This document shows, in pieces, positions 16,757 through 24,561 of a stretch of DNA of 64,000 nt (positions within the stretch are counted from its first letter, which is position 1; each line of letters begins with the position of its first letter). The translations under genes were made by a program, and so were the position numbers. Origin of the DNA: an uncultured Alistipes sp. (lineage in GTDB: Bacteria; Bacteroidota; Bacteroidia; Bacteroidales; UBA932). The notes beneath the pieces were generated by a model. The model made no database searches and was not told the DNA's origin. It worked only from the letters and a program-made list of their open reading frames with translations. The stretch covers positions 1 to 64,000 of the forward strand of contig UQUN01000002.1 of assembly GCA_900544175.1 (NCBI GenBank), given 5' to 3'.

Positions 16757-17166
16757 TATTTCTTCGAATTAAGTTTCGCTTCTATACTCAGTGTCGCATG
16801 AGGCACCAGCTTCAGCCTTTCCTTTGGGATGAGCTTGCCGGTCTCCCTGCAGATACCGTATGTCTTGTTCTCTATCCTCACAAGTGCGGCCTCAAGGGAA
16901 TTGATAAACTTCAACTGCCGCTGGGCCAACTGTCCTGACTCTTCCTTAGAAAGAGCAGAGGCACCTTCCTCAAGGACCTTGAATGTAGGCGAAGTATCCT
17001 CCGTATCATTACTTGTATTGTGGGTGATAGCAGACCTGAGCTGTTCGTAGTCATCCCTTGCCTTTTCGAGCTTTTTCAGAATGATCTCTTTGAATTCCTG
17101 CAGTTCCTCATCGCTGTAACGTACCTTCTCGAGTACTTCATTCTTGTTCTCGTTATTGACTTCCAT
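16756..17166 (-). CDS. DksA/TraR-family protein with a degenerate zinc finger
   Basis: A 136-residue coiled-coil protein of the DksA/TraR group, which binds the RNA polymerase secondary channel. The first 100 residues are helical and charged (SDEELQEFKEIILKKLEKA), with EDTSPTFKVLEEGASALSKE in the loop region. The C-terminal YGICRETGKLIPKERLKLVP matches the finger segment, but only Cys106 remains of the four zinc cysteines. Many Bacteroidota and Firmicutes members look like this, so it is a family trait and not damage. It is placed between guaD and lspA, and the lspA start overlaps its stop. Confidence 0.85.
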   Translation of the reverse strand: MEVNNENKNEVLEKVRYSDEELQEFKEIILKKLEKARDDYEQLRSAITHNTSNDTEDTSPTFKVLEEGASALSKEESGQLAQRQLKFINSLEAALVRIENKTYGICRETGKLIPKERLKLVPHATLSIEAKLNSKK

Positions 17167-17219
17167 AGCTGAAAAGATTTAATATTACAGTGTAAAATTA
17201 ACTATTTTTTTTATTAAAA

Positions 17220-17690
17220 TCAATATCTGACTTTATCAGGACTGTCCTTCCATAGCAAAAAGGGACGAAGCCCCTCCTCGTGCAGTATCTGGACAAACGG
17301 CAATGTCCTGCCGTCCACCGGCCTGGCAACCTCCACATAGATCATGTCGTCATCAAAACCTGCAGAGGCCGCATCCTTCCTTCCTGCTGCATAATACACT
17401 TTGGATATGTGCGCCCAGTAACATGCCGCCAGACACATAGGGCAAGGCTCGCAGCTTGTATAAAGCTCACATCCGGAAAGATCGAATGTACCAAGAACGG
17501 AACAGGCCCTGCGTATGGCGTTGATCTCAGCATGCGCGGTAGGATCATTGTCGACAGTAACCGTATTCACGCCCTCGGCGACCACCTGGCCGTTCCTGAC
17601 AACAACAGCTCCGAACGGTCCTCCTCCACCATCCGTCACATTCTCACCTGCCAGCCGTATGGCCGCACGCATATACCTCTCCGCATCCAT
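17220..17690 (-). CDS. guaD: guanine deaminase (CDA fold)
   Basis: A 156-residue zinc deaminase of the cytidine-deaminase superfamily. HAE (His53-Glu55) and PCPMC (Cys83, Cys86) make the catalytic zinc site. DGGGGPFGAVVV, NDPTAHAEINAIRRAC and SAGFDDDMIYVEV match the GuaD type rather than tRNA adenosine deaminase TadA, and the length equals B. subtilis GuaD. It converts guanine to xanthine and ammonia in purine salvage. The ATG overlaps the ileS stop in TAATG. TadA remains a less likely alternative. Confidence 0.85.
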   Translation of the reverse strand: MDAERYMRAAIRLAGENVTDGGGGPFGAVVVRNGQVVAEGVNTVTVDNDPTAHAEINAIRRACSVLGTFDLSGCELYTSCEPCPMCLAACYWAHISKVYYAAGRKDAASAGFDDDMIYVEVARPVDGRTLPFVQILHEEGLRPFLLWKDSPDKVRY

Positions 17691-20600
17691 TATCTCTCAA
17701 GTCTTATTTTCATCACCTTGCCATCGAGCCATTCCACTTCACTGCCTCCAGTCACCTCGTCCTGCAGTACAATGCCGCCCGCAAGAATCTGGGAGGATAT
17801 ATAGTCCCTGAAACCTGAGACAGCCTCCTCCACTTCAGGAAGACGCTGGACATAGGCCACTATCTTGTCTGTAACCTCAAAGCCACTGTCCTTGCGCAGA
17901 TTCTGTATCCTGTTTATCAGTTCACGGGCCACACCTTCATTGCGCAGCTCCGGGGTGACAGTGATATCCAACGCGATTGTCAGCCTGCCCTCCGTTGCGA
18001 CCAGCCTTCCAGGCATATCCTCAGAAGACACCTCATAGTCGGACGGTTCCAGACTCACATCGCCTGAAGGCAGATGCAGGCAATAGGCAAGACCCTGAAG
18101 GCCGGCCTGCTCCACTGCGGATATATCCGACTGGGACAATGCCCCGAACGAAGCTGCTATCTCCTTCATCTGCTTGCCGTAACGTTTTCCGAGAGTCTTG
18201 AAATTGGGCTTTATCTTCTTGGTTATAAGACCGGCAGTATCCTTTATATATTCTACAGTCTTTACATTCACCTCGTTAAGGACAAGAGTGCGGACTTTCT
18301 CGAACTGTTCCTCGATTTTCGGATCCAGAACCGGGATTATCATTCGCGCCAGAGGCTGGCGTACCTTGATATTGACCTTGCGGCGCAGGGCAAGCACCAT
18401 AGAGGACGACTTCTGGGCCAGATCCATTCTCTCCTCAAGTTCCTTGTCAACAAGGGACGGATCGCTCTCCGGCATAGGCATCATGTGTACTGAAACCACA
18501 TCATGAAGACCTGTGGCGGCATTAAGATCACAGAACAACCTTTCCATATAGAACGGCGCTATGGGAGCAGCGAGCACACTGACGGTCTCAAGCGCAGTAT
18601 AAAGAGTCTGATAAGCCGCCAGCTTGTCATCATCCATGCGGCCGCCCCAGAAACGCTTGCGGTTCAGACGCACGTACCAGTTGCTGAGATTGTCGCAGAC
18701 AAAGTCCTGAATCAGGCGGCCCGCGCCGGTGATATCATAGTTCTCGTAGCACTCCTTGACATTCTTCACCAATGTGTTGAGCAGGGAAATAAGCCAGCGG
18801 TCTATCTCCGGACGCTCAGCCACGGGCACCTGGACCGAAATGTGTTCCGGCCTGGAGCCGAAACCGTCCACATTGGCATAGAGGGCAAAGAAAGAGTATG
18901 TATTATATAAGGTACCGAAGAACTTGCGGCGAACTTCATCCACACCGGCCTCGTCGAACTTGAGATTGTCCCAAGGCTGGGAATTGGTAAGGATGTACCA
19001 GCGCAGGGCATCGGGTCCGTAGGTATCGAGAGCCTTGAAGGGATCCACTGCATTACCCAGGCGCTTGCTCATCTTATTGCCGTCCTTGTCCAGCACCAGA
19101 CCATTGGAAATCACGGTCTTGAACGCCACACTGCCGCTGATCATAGTATGAATCGCGTGCAGGGTGAAGAACCATCCACGGGTCTGGTCCACTCCCTCGG
19201 CGATGAAATCCGCAGTCTGTCCGAACTCAGGCTTTCCGAGGGCCTGCAGGCCTTCCTGCGCGTAGGGCATCGAACCCGAATCGAACCACACGTCGATCAG
19301 GTCCGTCTCGCGCACCATTTTCCTTCCCTTGCCGGAGACAAGGTATATCTCATCCACATACGGCCTGTGCAGGTCGATGCGGTCATAATTCTCCTTGGAA
19401 TAGTCTCCTGGGACAAATCCGGCTGCAGCCAGAGGGTTTGACTGCATGACTCCGGCCTTGACCGCCTTCTCTATCTCCTCGTAAAGCTCAGCCACGGAGC
19501 CGATGCACTTCTCCTCCGCCCCGTCTTCCGTTCTCCATACGGGCAGGGGCGTACCCCAGTAGCGGCTGCGGGAGAGGTTCCAGTCCTGCAGGTTCTCCAG
19601 CCATTTGCCGAAACGGCCGCTGCCGGTGGAGGCCGGCTTCCATTCTATAGTCCGGTTCAGTTCTATCATCTTGTCCTGCACCGCAGTCGTGCGGATGAAC
19701 CAGGAATCCAGGGGATAATACAGCACGGGCTTGTCCGTCCTCCAGCAGTGGGGATAGGAGTGTACGTGCTTCTCTATCTTGAAGGCCTTGTTCTGGCCCT
19801 TGAGCATCACGCAGATATCCACGTCTATGGTCGGAGTGTCGGGCGTGGCCTCGGGGTCGTAGGCATTCTTCACGTAGCGGCCCGCAAACTCCCTGTACAA
19901 ATCCACATCCACCCTCTCCTTCACAAACTCCGGATCGAGGTCCTCTATCCGGTACATCTTGCCGGTACGGTCCACCTGGGCCTGCATCACGCCTGCGGCA
20001 TCACGCACCATCAGTGCAGGCACACCGCTCAGACGGGCCACCTTGGCATCGTCGGCACCGAAGGTAGGGGCAATGTGGACAATACCGGTAGTTCCCTCGT
20101 CGGTAGTCACATAGTCTCCGGGAATCACACGGAAGGCACCCTCATCGGGACGTATCCACGGAATAAGCTGCTCGTAGCGCATTCCTACCAGATCCGTACC
20201 TTTATATTCCCCATCGAGCACCTCGAAGGGGACCTTCCCGTTGAAATGGTCATGGACCAATGCCTTTGCGACGATGTACACTCCGGGAAGACCGGTGTAG
20301 GGGTTCGATGAGCGCACCAGGACATAATCTATCGAAGGCCCGACGCAGAGGGCAGTATTGGAAGGCAGGGTCCAGGGAGTGGTGGTCCATGCTATGAAAT
20401 AGAGGGGATCGTCACCTGCCTTCTGGAAAAACGGCTCGGAAACCTCATCGCGGATCACCTTGAACTGGGCTACGGCCGTAGTATCCTTCACATCGCGGTA
20501 ACATCCGGGCTGGTTGAGCTCGTGGGTACTCAGTCCGGTGCCCGCTGCAGGCGAATAGGGCTGGATCGAATAGCCCTTGTACAGCAGTCCCTTCTTGTAA

Positions 20601-21094
20601 ATCTCCTTCAGAAGATACCACAGGGTCTCGATGTAGCGGTTGTCGTACGTGATATAAGGGTTGTCCGTGTCCACCCAATAGCCGATGCGCTCGGTCAGGT
20701 TGACCCATTCCTCAGTATATTTCATGACCTCGCGGCGGCAGATGGAGTTGTACTCCGCCACGGATATCTTCTTGCCGATGTCGTCCTTGGTGATACCCAG
20801 CATTTTCTCCACTCCTAACTCCACGGGCAGACCATGGGTGTCCCATCCGGCCTTGCGGCTGACATGATATCCGGACTGGGTCTTGTAACGGCAGATCACA
20901 TCCTTAATCGAGCGGGCCATCACATGATGGATGCCCGGCATACCGTTGGCCGAAGGAGGTCCCTCGAAAAACACATACTCAGGCGCTCCCTCCCTCATCT
21001 GAAGAGTCTTGTGAAATATATCCTGCTTCTTCCAACTGTCCAGAACCTCGGCCGACAGGCCCGTCAGGTCCAATCCTTTATACTCTTTAAACAT
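17690..21094 (-). CDS. ileS: isoleucine--tRNA ligase
   Basis: A 1134-residue class I synthetase that charges tRNA-Ile in the cytoplasm. The ATG at 21094 (MFKEYKGL) is chosen over a TTG at 21115, which lies inside the -7 box. The HIGH motif is GIHH in PSANGMPGIHHVMARS (about 48-63), the KMSKS motif is NKMSKRLGN near residue 675, and the editing domain lies between. The length (over 1100) and the C-terminal segment mark the long, eukaryote-like type, which in other species is linked to mupirocin tolerance; that is an inference. It is the first gene of a run that continues with guaD, the DksA-like gene, lspA, the phosphoesterase and the PH-domain pair. Confidence 0.97.
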   Translation of the reverse strand: MFKEYKGLDLTGLSAEVLDSWKKQDIFHKTLQMREGAPEYVFFEGPPSANGMPGIHHVMARSIKDVICRYKTQSGYHVSRKAGWDTHGLPVELGVEKMLGITKDDIGKKISVAEYNSICRREVMKYTEEWVNLTERIGYWVDTDNPYITYDNRYIETLWYLLKEIYKKGLLYKGYSIQPYSPAAGTGLSTHELNQPGCYRDVKDTTAVAQFKVIRDEVSEPFFQKAGDDPLYFIAWTTTPWTLPSNTALCVGPSIDYVLVRSSNPYTGLPGVYIVAKALVHDHFNGKVPFEVLDGEYKGTDLVGMRYEQLIPWIRPDEGAFRVIPGDYVTTDEGTTGIVHIAPTFGADDAKVARLSGVPALMVRDAAGVMQAQVDRTGKMYRIEDLDPEFVKERVDVDLYREFAGRYVKNAYDPEATPDTPTIDVDICVMLKGQNKAFKIEKHVHSYPHCWRTDKPVLYYPLDSWFIRTTAVQDKMIELNRTIEWKPASTGSGRFGKWLENLQDWNLSRSRYWGTPLPVWRTEDGAEEKCIGSVAELYEEIEKAVKAGVMQSNPLAAAGFVPGDYSKENYDRIDLHRPYVDEIYLVSGKGRKMVRETDLIDVWFDSGSMPYAQEGLQALGKPEFGQTADFIAEGVDQTRGWFFTLHAIHTMISGSVAFKTVISNGLVLDKDGNKMSKRLGNAVDPFKALDTYGPDALRWYILTNSQPWDNLKFDEAGVDEVRRKFFGTLYNTYSFFALYANVDGFGSRPEHISVQVPVAERPEIDRWLISLLNTLVKNVKECYENYDITGAGRLIQDFVCDNLSNWYVRLNRKRFWGGRMDDDKLAAYQTLYTALETVSVLAAPIAPFYMERLFCDLNAATGLHDVVSVHMMPMPESDPSLVDKELEERMDLAQKSSSMVLALRRKVNIKVRQPLARMIIPVLDPKIEEQFEKVRTLVLNEVNVKTVEYIKDTAGLITKKIKPNFKTLGKRYGKQMKEIAASFGALSQSDISAVEQAGLQGLAYCLHLPSGDVSLEPSDYEVSSEDMPGRLVATEGRLTIALDITVTPELRNEGVARELINRIQNLRKDSGFEVTDKIVAYVQRLPEVEEAVSGFRDYISSQILAGGIVLQDEVTGGSEVEWLDGKVMKIRLER

Positions 21095-21112
21095 ATTTCT
21101 GATTTTAGTGGG

Positions 21113-21120
21113 CAAAGATA
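21113..21120 (-). promoter_or_regulatory. -7 promoter box of ileS (TATCTTTG)
   Basis: A full TAnnTTTG match on the minus strand, 18 bases before the ileS ATG, which implies a very short leader. No T-box-like leader fits in this space. Confidence 0.45.
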
Positions 21121-21148
21121 TGCAAAATATTGCTTATATTCGCACGTT

Positions 21149-21646
21149 ATGAACGTTATTGACATCATCATCATAGTGCTTCTGGCCCTTGCCGTAATAA
21201 AGGGCATCAAGGACGGTCTCGTAAGACAGGCCGGAGGTATCGCCGGCATCATTCTCGGAATATTCATAGCAGGCCGATTCTCGGCCATGCTGTCCAAGTG
21301 GCTCAACCAATGGATTCCTGACGTCTCCGAGAACATCGCGAAGATACTGTCCTTCGTCATCATAATCATCGTGGTGATAATATGCACGGCGCTGCTCAGC
21401 AGGTTGCTGGAGAAAGTCATAAAGATCACAACCCTCGGCTGGGTCAACAGACTGCTTGGCGTCCTGCTCTCAGTCTGCACAGTGACCCTTCTGATAGGCG
21501 TTATCATATCTTTGATAGAATATGTCAATGCCACCTGGTTCACTCTCGTGGATCAGGGACGTCTGGAATCATCCAAAGGCGTACAGATAATATCCTCAAT
21601 ATCCGACGCCGTATTTCCTTACATAAAACGGCTGTTCAATGCCTGA
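21149..21646 (+). CDS. CvpA-family membrane protein
   Basis: A 165-residue inner-membrane protein with four helices. The ATG at 21149 is the only sensible start, since the longer frame overlaps ileS. Family signs: IDIIIIVLLALAVIKGIKDG at the start, GIAGIILGIFIAGRFS, and LGWVNRLLGVLLSVCTVTLL. CvpA was named for colicin V production in E. coli, and homologues have envelope or division roles. It stands directly before a colicin V-like export locus, but it is widespread in bacteria and may be unrelated to it. Confidence 0.85.
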   Translation: MNVIDIIIIVLLALAVIKGIKDGLVRQAGGIAGIILGIFIAGRFSAMLSKWLNQWIPDVSENIAKILSFVIIIIVVIICTALLSRLLEKVIKITTLGWVNRLLGVLLSVCTVTLLIGVIISLIEYVNATWFTLVDQGRLESSKGVQIISSISDAVFPYIKRLFNA

Positions 21647-21752
21647 CCAGTACCCGGTCCGTCCACAACTGTAAATTTTTTCAGGATTTGTCAGAAATGG
21701 TAACGTGGTCTGGAGATTTATTCTCTTCTTTGCACAAACAAAACACACTGTC

Positions 21753-21899
21753 ATGGAAGAGAGAAGCCTTAAAGAGCAGGCAGGACTCAATGCCGAGTCC
21801 ATGCTGCCGCCACTGAGCACTGGAGCAAGAAGAGCATATGCCACAGCAACAGCCATATCGCTGCTGCTGGCATTGCTGCCGTTCACACCGCTGATGTGA
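21753..21899 (+). CDS. 48-residue single-pass membrane peptide, candidate immunity protein
   Basis: A tiny ORF 45 bases upstream of the peptidase-containing exporter gene. A charged, hydrophilic N-terminus (MEERSLKEQAGLNAES) is followed by LPPLSTGARR and one hydrophobic helix (AYATATAISLLLALLPF). There is no double-glycine leader, no signal cleavage site and no cysteine. I recognise no family. Because bacteriocin operons usually hold a very small membrane immunity protein and no other candidate is seen in this locus, immunity is a reasonable guess. It could also be a precursor peptide or not expressed. Confidence 0.45.
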   Translation: MEERSLKEQAGLNAESMLPPLSTGARRAYATATAISLLLALLPFTPLM

Positions 21900-21930
21900 C
21901 ACACTTATTGACTGTATCATTTCATACAAC

Positions 21931-21937
21931 AAGGAGG
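21931..21937 (+). promoter_or_regulatory. strong Shine-Dalgarno (AAGGAGG) before the exporter gene
   Basis: AAGGAGG lies seven bases before the ATG at 21945. Most genes in this window have no such site, as is usual for Bacteroidota. It settles the start of the exporter. Confidence 0.6.
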
Positions 21938-21944
21938 GAGAGAC

Positions 21945-24047
21945 ATGAGGAGAGAGATATGTTTCAGACAACATGACAGGAATGACTGTGCGGCGGCATG
22001 TGTGGCTTCCGTATGCGCACACTACGGACTGAGACTTCCGCTGATAAGGATAAGGCAGGCTTGCGGGACTACCGCCGACGGCACGACCATGCAGGGTATA
22101 ATCGACGCATGCGGCAGACTCGGACTCGATGCAGTCGGCCTGCGGGCAAAGGAAAAAAATCCAGACGGACTCATTGATGTGGCAAAACCTGTAATACTGC
22201 ATCTTGAAAAAAAGACAGGCTGGCTGCATTTCGTGGTATTGTATGGAATGGACGGCCGGAACGCCACCATAATGGATCCGGAAGACGGAAGAATGCACAA
22301 GACAACCGCCGAGGAACTCGGAGAGGAATGGTCCGGCTACGTAATCGCCGTCTCCCCGTCCCCAATGTTCAGACCTGGTGACAGAAGCACGGGCATAGCA
22401 TCCAGACTAAAGGAGCTGCTGATGTACCACAGAAAGGAAATGCTGGCCGTTCTCGCCGGTTCCATGGCATATACGGCAGCGGCACTGAGCACACCGGTAT
22501 TCCTGCAAAAGATCATAGACTCCGCCATTCCGTCCGGAGACAGACATGGCATAATGATGATATGCGCGGCCATGCTTCTGCTTACGGTAATGACCTGGAT
22601 CATCTCATACATGAGGTCCGTCATCCTCGTCAGGACAAGTCTGAAAATCGACTGCAGGCTTATCACCGGATACTTCCGCAAGGTATTCTCCCTGCCTGTA
22701 TCATTCTTCGACAGCATGAGCAGCGGAGAACTGAACTCAAGAGTGTCCGACGCCTACAGGATACGTACATTCATAACATCCAGGCTGCTCCTTATTGCCA
22801 TCAGCGCCATGACACTGCTCACATCCACAGCCATACTGATGACATTTTACTGGAAACTCGCGCTCATAGCACTGTGCTTCACACCGTTGTTCGCATTTCT
22901 GTACAAACTTTCGGAACGGGTGAACAGAAAGCTCAACCGCCGCATCATAGAAGAAAACGCAAAATTCGAGCAGACCAGCATAGAACGGCTGTCAGCAGCC
23001 AGAAGCATCCGGTACTTCTCCTCCGGAAAAGAGGCCGTACGGAAAATCGAAGACCGGTATTTCGATACTGCAGCCGCCATGTACAAAGGCGGCATATTCA
23101 CCGCTGCCACGGAATCCACATCCGATGCCATAAGCCGGCTCATCTGCACGGTGACCATCACAGCCGGAGCTTTTTTCGTCCTCAACTCCGAACTGAGTAT
23201 CGGAGAGCTTGTGTCATTCTTCTCGCTGGCCACAGTATTCAGCACACCCATTGTCATGCTGATCGAAAGTACCAGGGAGATAACCGAAGCCAGGATATCG
23301 GCCGAAAGAATATTCGAGATCATGGATCTGGATGACGAGAAAGGCAGAACAGAGGACAGTCTGGCAGGATATACTCCTTGTCCTGATGACGAAATCGAAT
23401 TCAAGAATGTAAGTTTCTCATTCCCCGGACGCAGAAAACTCATAGAGAATCTGTCATTCACCATAAGACCCGGTGAAGTGGCCTTGATAAAAGGCTGTAA
23501 CGGCTGCGGCAAAAGCACTCTTGCGGCACTGCTTATGAGAGGATATGTACCGCAAGACGGAAGCATAACATCAGGAGGCATAGACATCGGCACGATTCCG
23601 CTGGACATCTGGAGAAGACACATATCAATAGTGCCTCAAAGACCGGACATCCTGGATGGCAGCATTCTGGAGAATATTGTTATGGGCGATACCGGATACG
23701 ACATGAAATCCGTCATGGCCGCCTGTGCCATGGCCGGGCTGGCCTCCACCATAGACGCCCTGCCGGGAGGCATCCTTTCCAATACGGGAGAGCATGCCTG
23801 CCGGCTGTCAGGAGGAGAGAAGCAGAAGATAGCCATCGCAAGGGCTCTGTACCGGAAACCGTCAGTCATCATCCTTGACGAAGCCTATACACACCTCGAC
23901 AAGGACGGAAGAGACAGACTGGCCGAGACAGTAAAGGTGCTTAAGGAACACAGGATAACAGTCGTGCTCATATCTCACGACGAGGAATCCGAACTTCTGG
24001 CAGACAACATAATAGAGCTCAATAAGGACACGTGTTCACAGGCGTAA
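21945..24047 (+). CDS. peptidase-containing ABC exporter (C39 protease, permease and ATPase)
   Basis: A 700-residue PCAT-type transporter that removes double-glycine leaders and exports the mature peptides. Residues 1-130 are a C39 peptidase: Gln9 and Cys15 in RQHDRNDCAAACVA, His95 in GWLHFVVLYG and Asp111 in IMDPEDG complete the catalytic set. Residues about 150-430 form the six-helix ABC membrane domain. The ATPase follows with Walker A KGCNGCGKST, signature LSGGEKQKIAIARAL, Walker B VIILDEAY and ISHDEE. The start is fixed by AAGGAGG upstream. Immediately downstream are two GG-leader peptide genes, then TolC-like and HlyD-like genes, giving a complete colicin V-like secretion path across two membranes. 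Confidence 0.95.
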   Translation: MRREICFRQHDRNDCAAACVASVCAHYGLRLPLIRIRQACGTTADGTTMQGIIDACGRLGLDAVGLRAKEKNPDGLIDVAKPVILHLEKKTGWLHFVVLYGMDGRNATIMDPEDGRMHKTTAEELGEEWSGYVIAVSPSPMFRPGDRSTGIASRLKELLMYHRKEMLAVLAGSMAYTAAALSTPVFLQKIIDSAIPSGDRHGIMMICAAMLLLTVMTWIISYMRSVILVRTSLKIDCRLITGYFRKVFSLPVSFFDSMSSGELNSRVSDAYRIRTFITSRLLLIAISAMTLLTSTAILMTFYWKLALIALCFTPLFAFLYKLSERVNRKLNRRIIEENAKFEQTSIERLSAARSIRYFSSGKEAVRKIEDRYFDTAAAMYKGGIFTAATESTSDAISRLICTVTITAGAFFVLNSELSIGELVSFFSLATVFSTPIVMLIESTREITEARISAERIFEIMDLDDEKGRTEDSLAGYTPCPDDEIEFKNVSFSFPGRRKLIENLSFTIRPGEVALIKGCNGCGKSTLAALLMRGYVPQDGSITSGGIDIGTIPLDIWRRHISIVPQRPDILDGSILENIVMGDTGYDMKSVMAACAMAGLASTIDALPGGILSNTGEHACRLSGGEKQKIAIARALYRKPSVIILDEAYTHLDKDGRDRLAETVKVLKEHRITVVLISHDEESELLADNIIELNKDTCSQA

Positions 24048-24071
24048 GCGGCAGCGCCTTTTATCTGCCGC
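24048..24071 (+). promoter_or_regulatory. hairpin directly after the exporter stop codon
   Basis: GCGGCAG (24048-24054) pairs with CTGCCGC (24065-24071), with a ten-base loop. No T run follows, so it is more likely an RNA-stabilising or processing stem at the 5' side of the peptide genes than a terminator. Confidence 0.45.
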
Positions 24072-24093
24072 ACAACTTAAAGACAAACACATC

Positions 24094-24282
24094 ATGGAAA
24101 GAATTATTAAAGGATTTGAAGGGTTTGAATGTGTAGATTCCGACCTGTGCTCGAATGTCTACGGAGGCGCCGGCTTCTGGGGCAAGGTAATCAAGTTCCT
24201 GGCCGACAATCTCGACCAGTTCCTGCTCGGCTTCATTGAAGGATGGACAGGACAGGATATCGTGAACTCCGTAATCCAATAA
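24094..24282 (+). CDS. double-glycine-leader peptide 1 (bacteriocin-like, anionic)
   Basis: A 62-residue precursor. The leader MERIIKGFEGFECVDSDLCS plus NVYGG ends in Gly24-Gly25, with Val at -4, Leu at -8 and Val at -12, close to the pattern recognised by C39 peptidases. The predicted mature peptide is 37 residues (26-62): AGFWGKVIKFLADNLDQFLL, then GFIEGWTGQD and a hydrophobic end. It is amphipathic and aromatic, has net charge about -2 and has no cysteine. GFIEG (46-50) is a GxxxG motif. It lies 46 bases after the exporter gene and 11 before the second peptide gene. I recognise no named bacteriocin family. A class II or two-peptide bacteriocin, or a secreted signal, fits best. Confidence 0.8.
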   Translation: MERIIKGFEGFECVDSDLCSNVYGGAGFWGKVIKFLADNLDQFLLGFIEGWTGQDIVNSVIQ

Positions 24283-24293
24283 GCCACAAAATT

Positions 24294-24467
24294 ATGAACA
24301 ACTTCATCACACTTGACAGATGCCAGGCATGCTCCGTGACAGGAGGTGCAGGCAACAAGGAAGGACGTTTTGCCAGAATGCTTGGCCGTCTGGTAGGTGC
24401 TGCACTAAGAGCACTTTACGATTTGATCACATCCAAGAAGGATCCTCAGGTACAACCTGCCGGATAA
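24294..24467 (+). CDS. double-glycine-leader peptide 2 (bacteriocin-like, cationic)
   Basis: A 57-residue precursor. The leader MNNFITLDRCQACSVTGG is 18 residues, with Val at -4 and Leu at -12, and ends in Gly17-Gly18. The mature part (19-57) starts AGNKEGRFARMLGRLVGAAL, continues RALYDLITSKK and has a short polar tail. The middle is a cationic amphipathic helix, net charge about +4, with GRLVG (31-35) as a GxxxG motif. It follows peptide 1 closely and shares the AG start of the mature chain. The opposite charges and paired GxxxG motifs are the hallmark of class IIb pairs. A hairpin terminator comes 11 bases after the stop. Confidence 0.78.
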   Translation: MNNFITLDRCQACSVTGGAGNKEGRFARMLGRLVGAALRALYDLITSKKDPQVQPAG

Positions 24468-24477
24468 TACATGAGCT

Positions 24478-24520
24478 GGAGTCTGCCCGGCCCACAGCAG
24501 GACGGACAGACTCCTTTCCT
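24478..24520 (+). terminator. terminator between the peptide genes and the TolC-like gene
   Basis: GGAGTCTG (24478-24485) pairs with CAGACTCC (24507-24514), extended by CCG/CGG. TTTCC and a later T run (24524-24528) follow. It probably ends most transcripts that carry the peptide genes. Confidence 0.6.
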
Positions 24521-24530
24521 GAATTTTTAC

Positions 24531-24538
24531 TATTTTTG
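24531..24538 (+). promoter_or_regulatory. -7 promoter box for the TolC-HlyD genes (TATTTTTG)
   Basis: A full TAnnTTTG match after the terminator and 24 bases before the ATG at 24562. The -33 element is not clear. Confidence 0.4.
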
Positions 24539-24561
24539 TGAACTTTGTTTTGCCAGCTGTC

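Noticed and set aside
16756..17166. Loss of zinc cysteines in the DksA/TraR-like protein as a sign of decay
   Set aside because: Family members in Bacteroidota commonly keep only one cysteine; the rest of the protein is intact.
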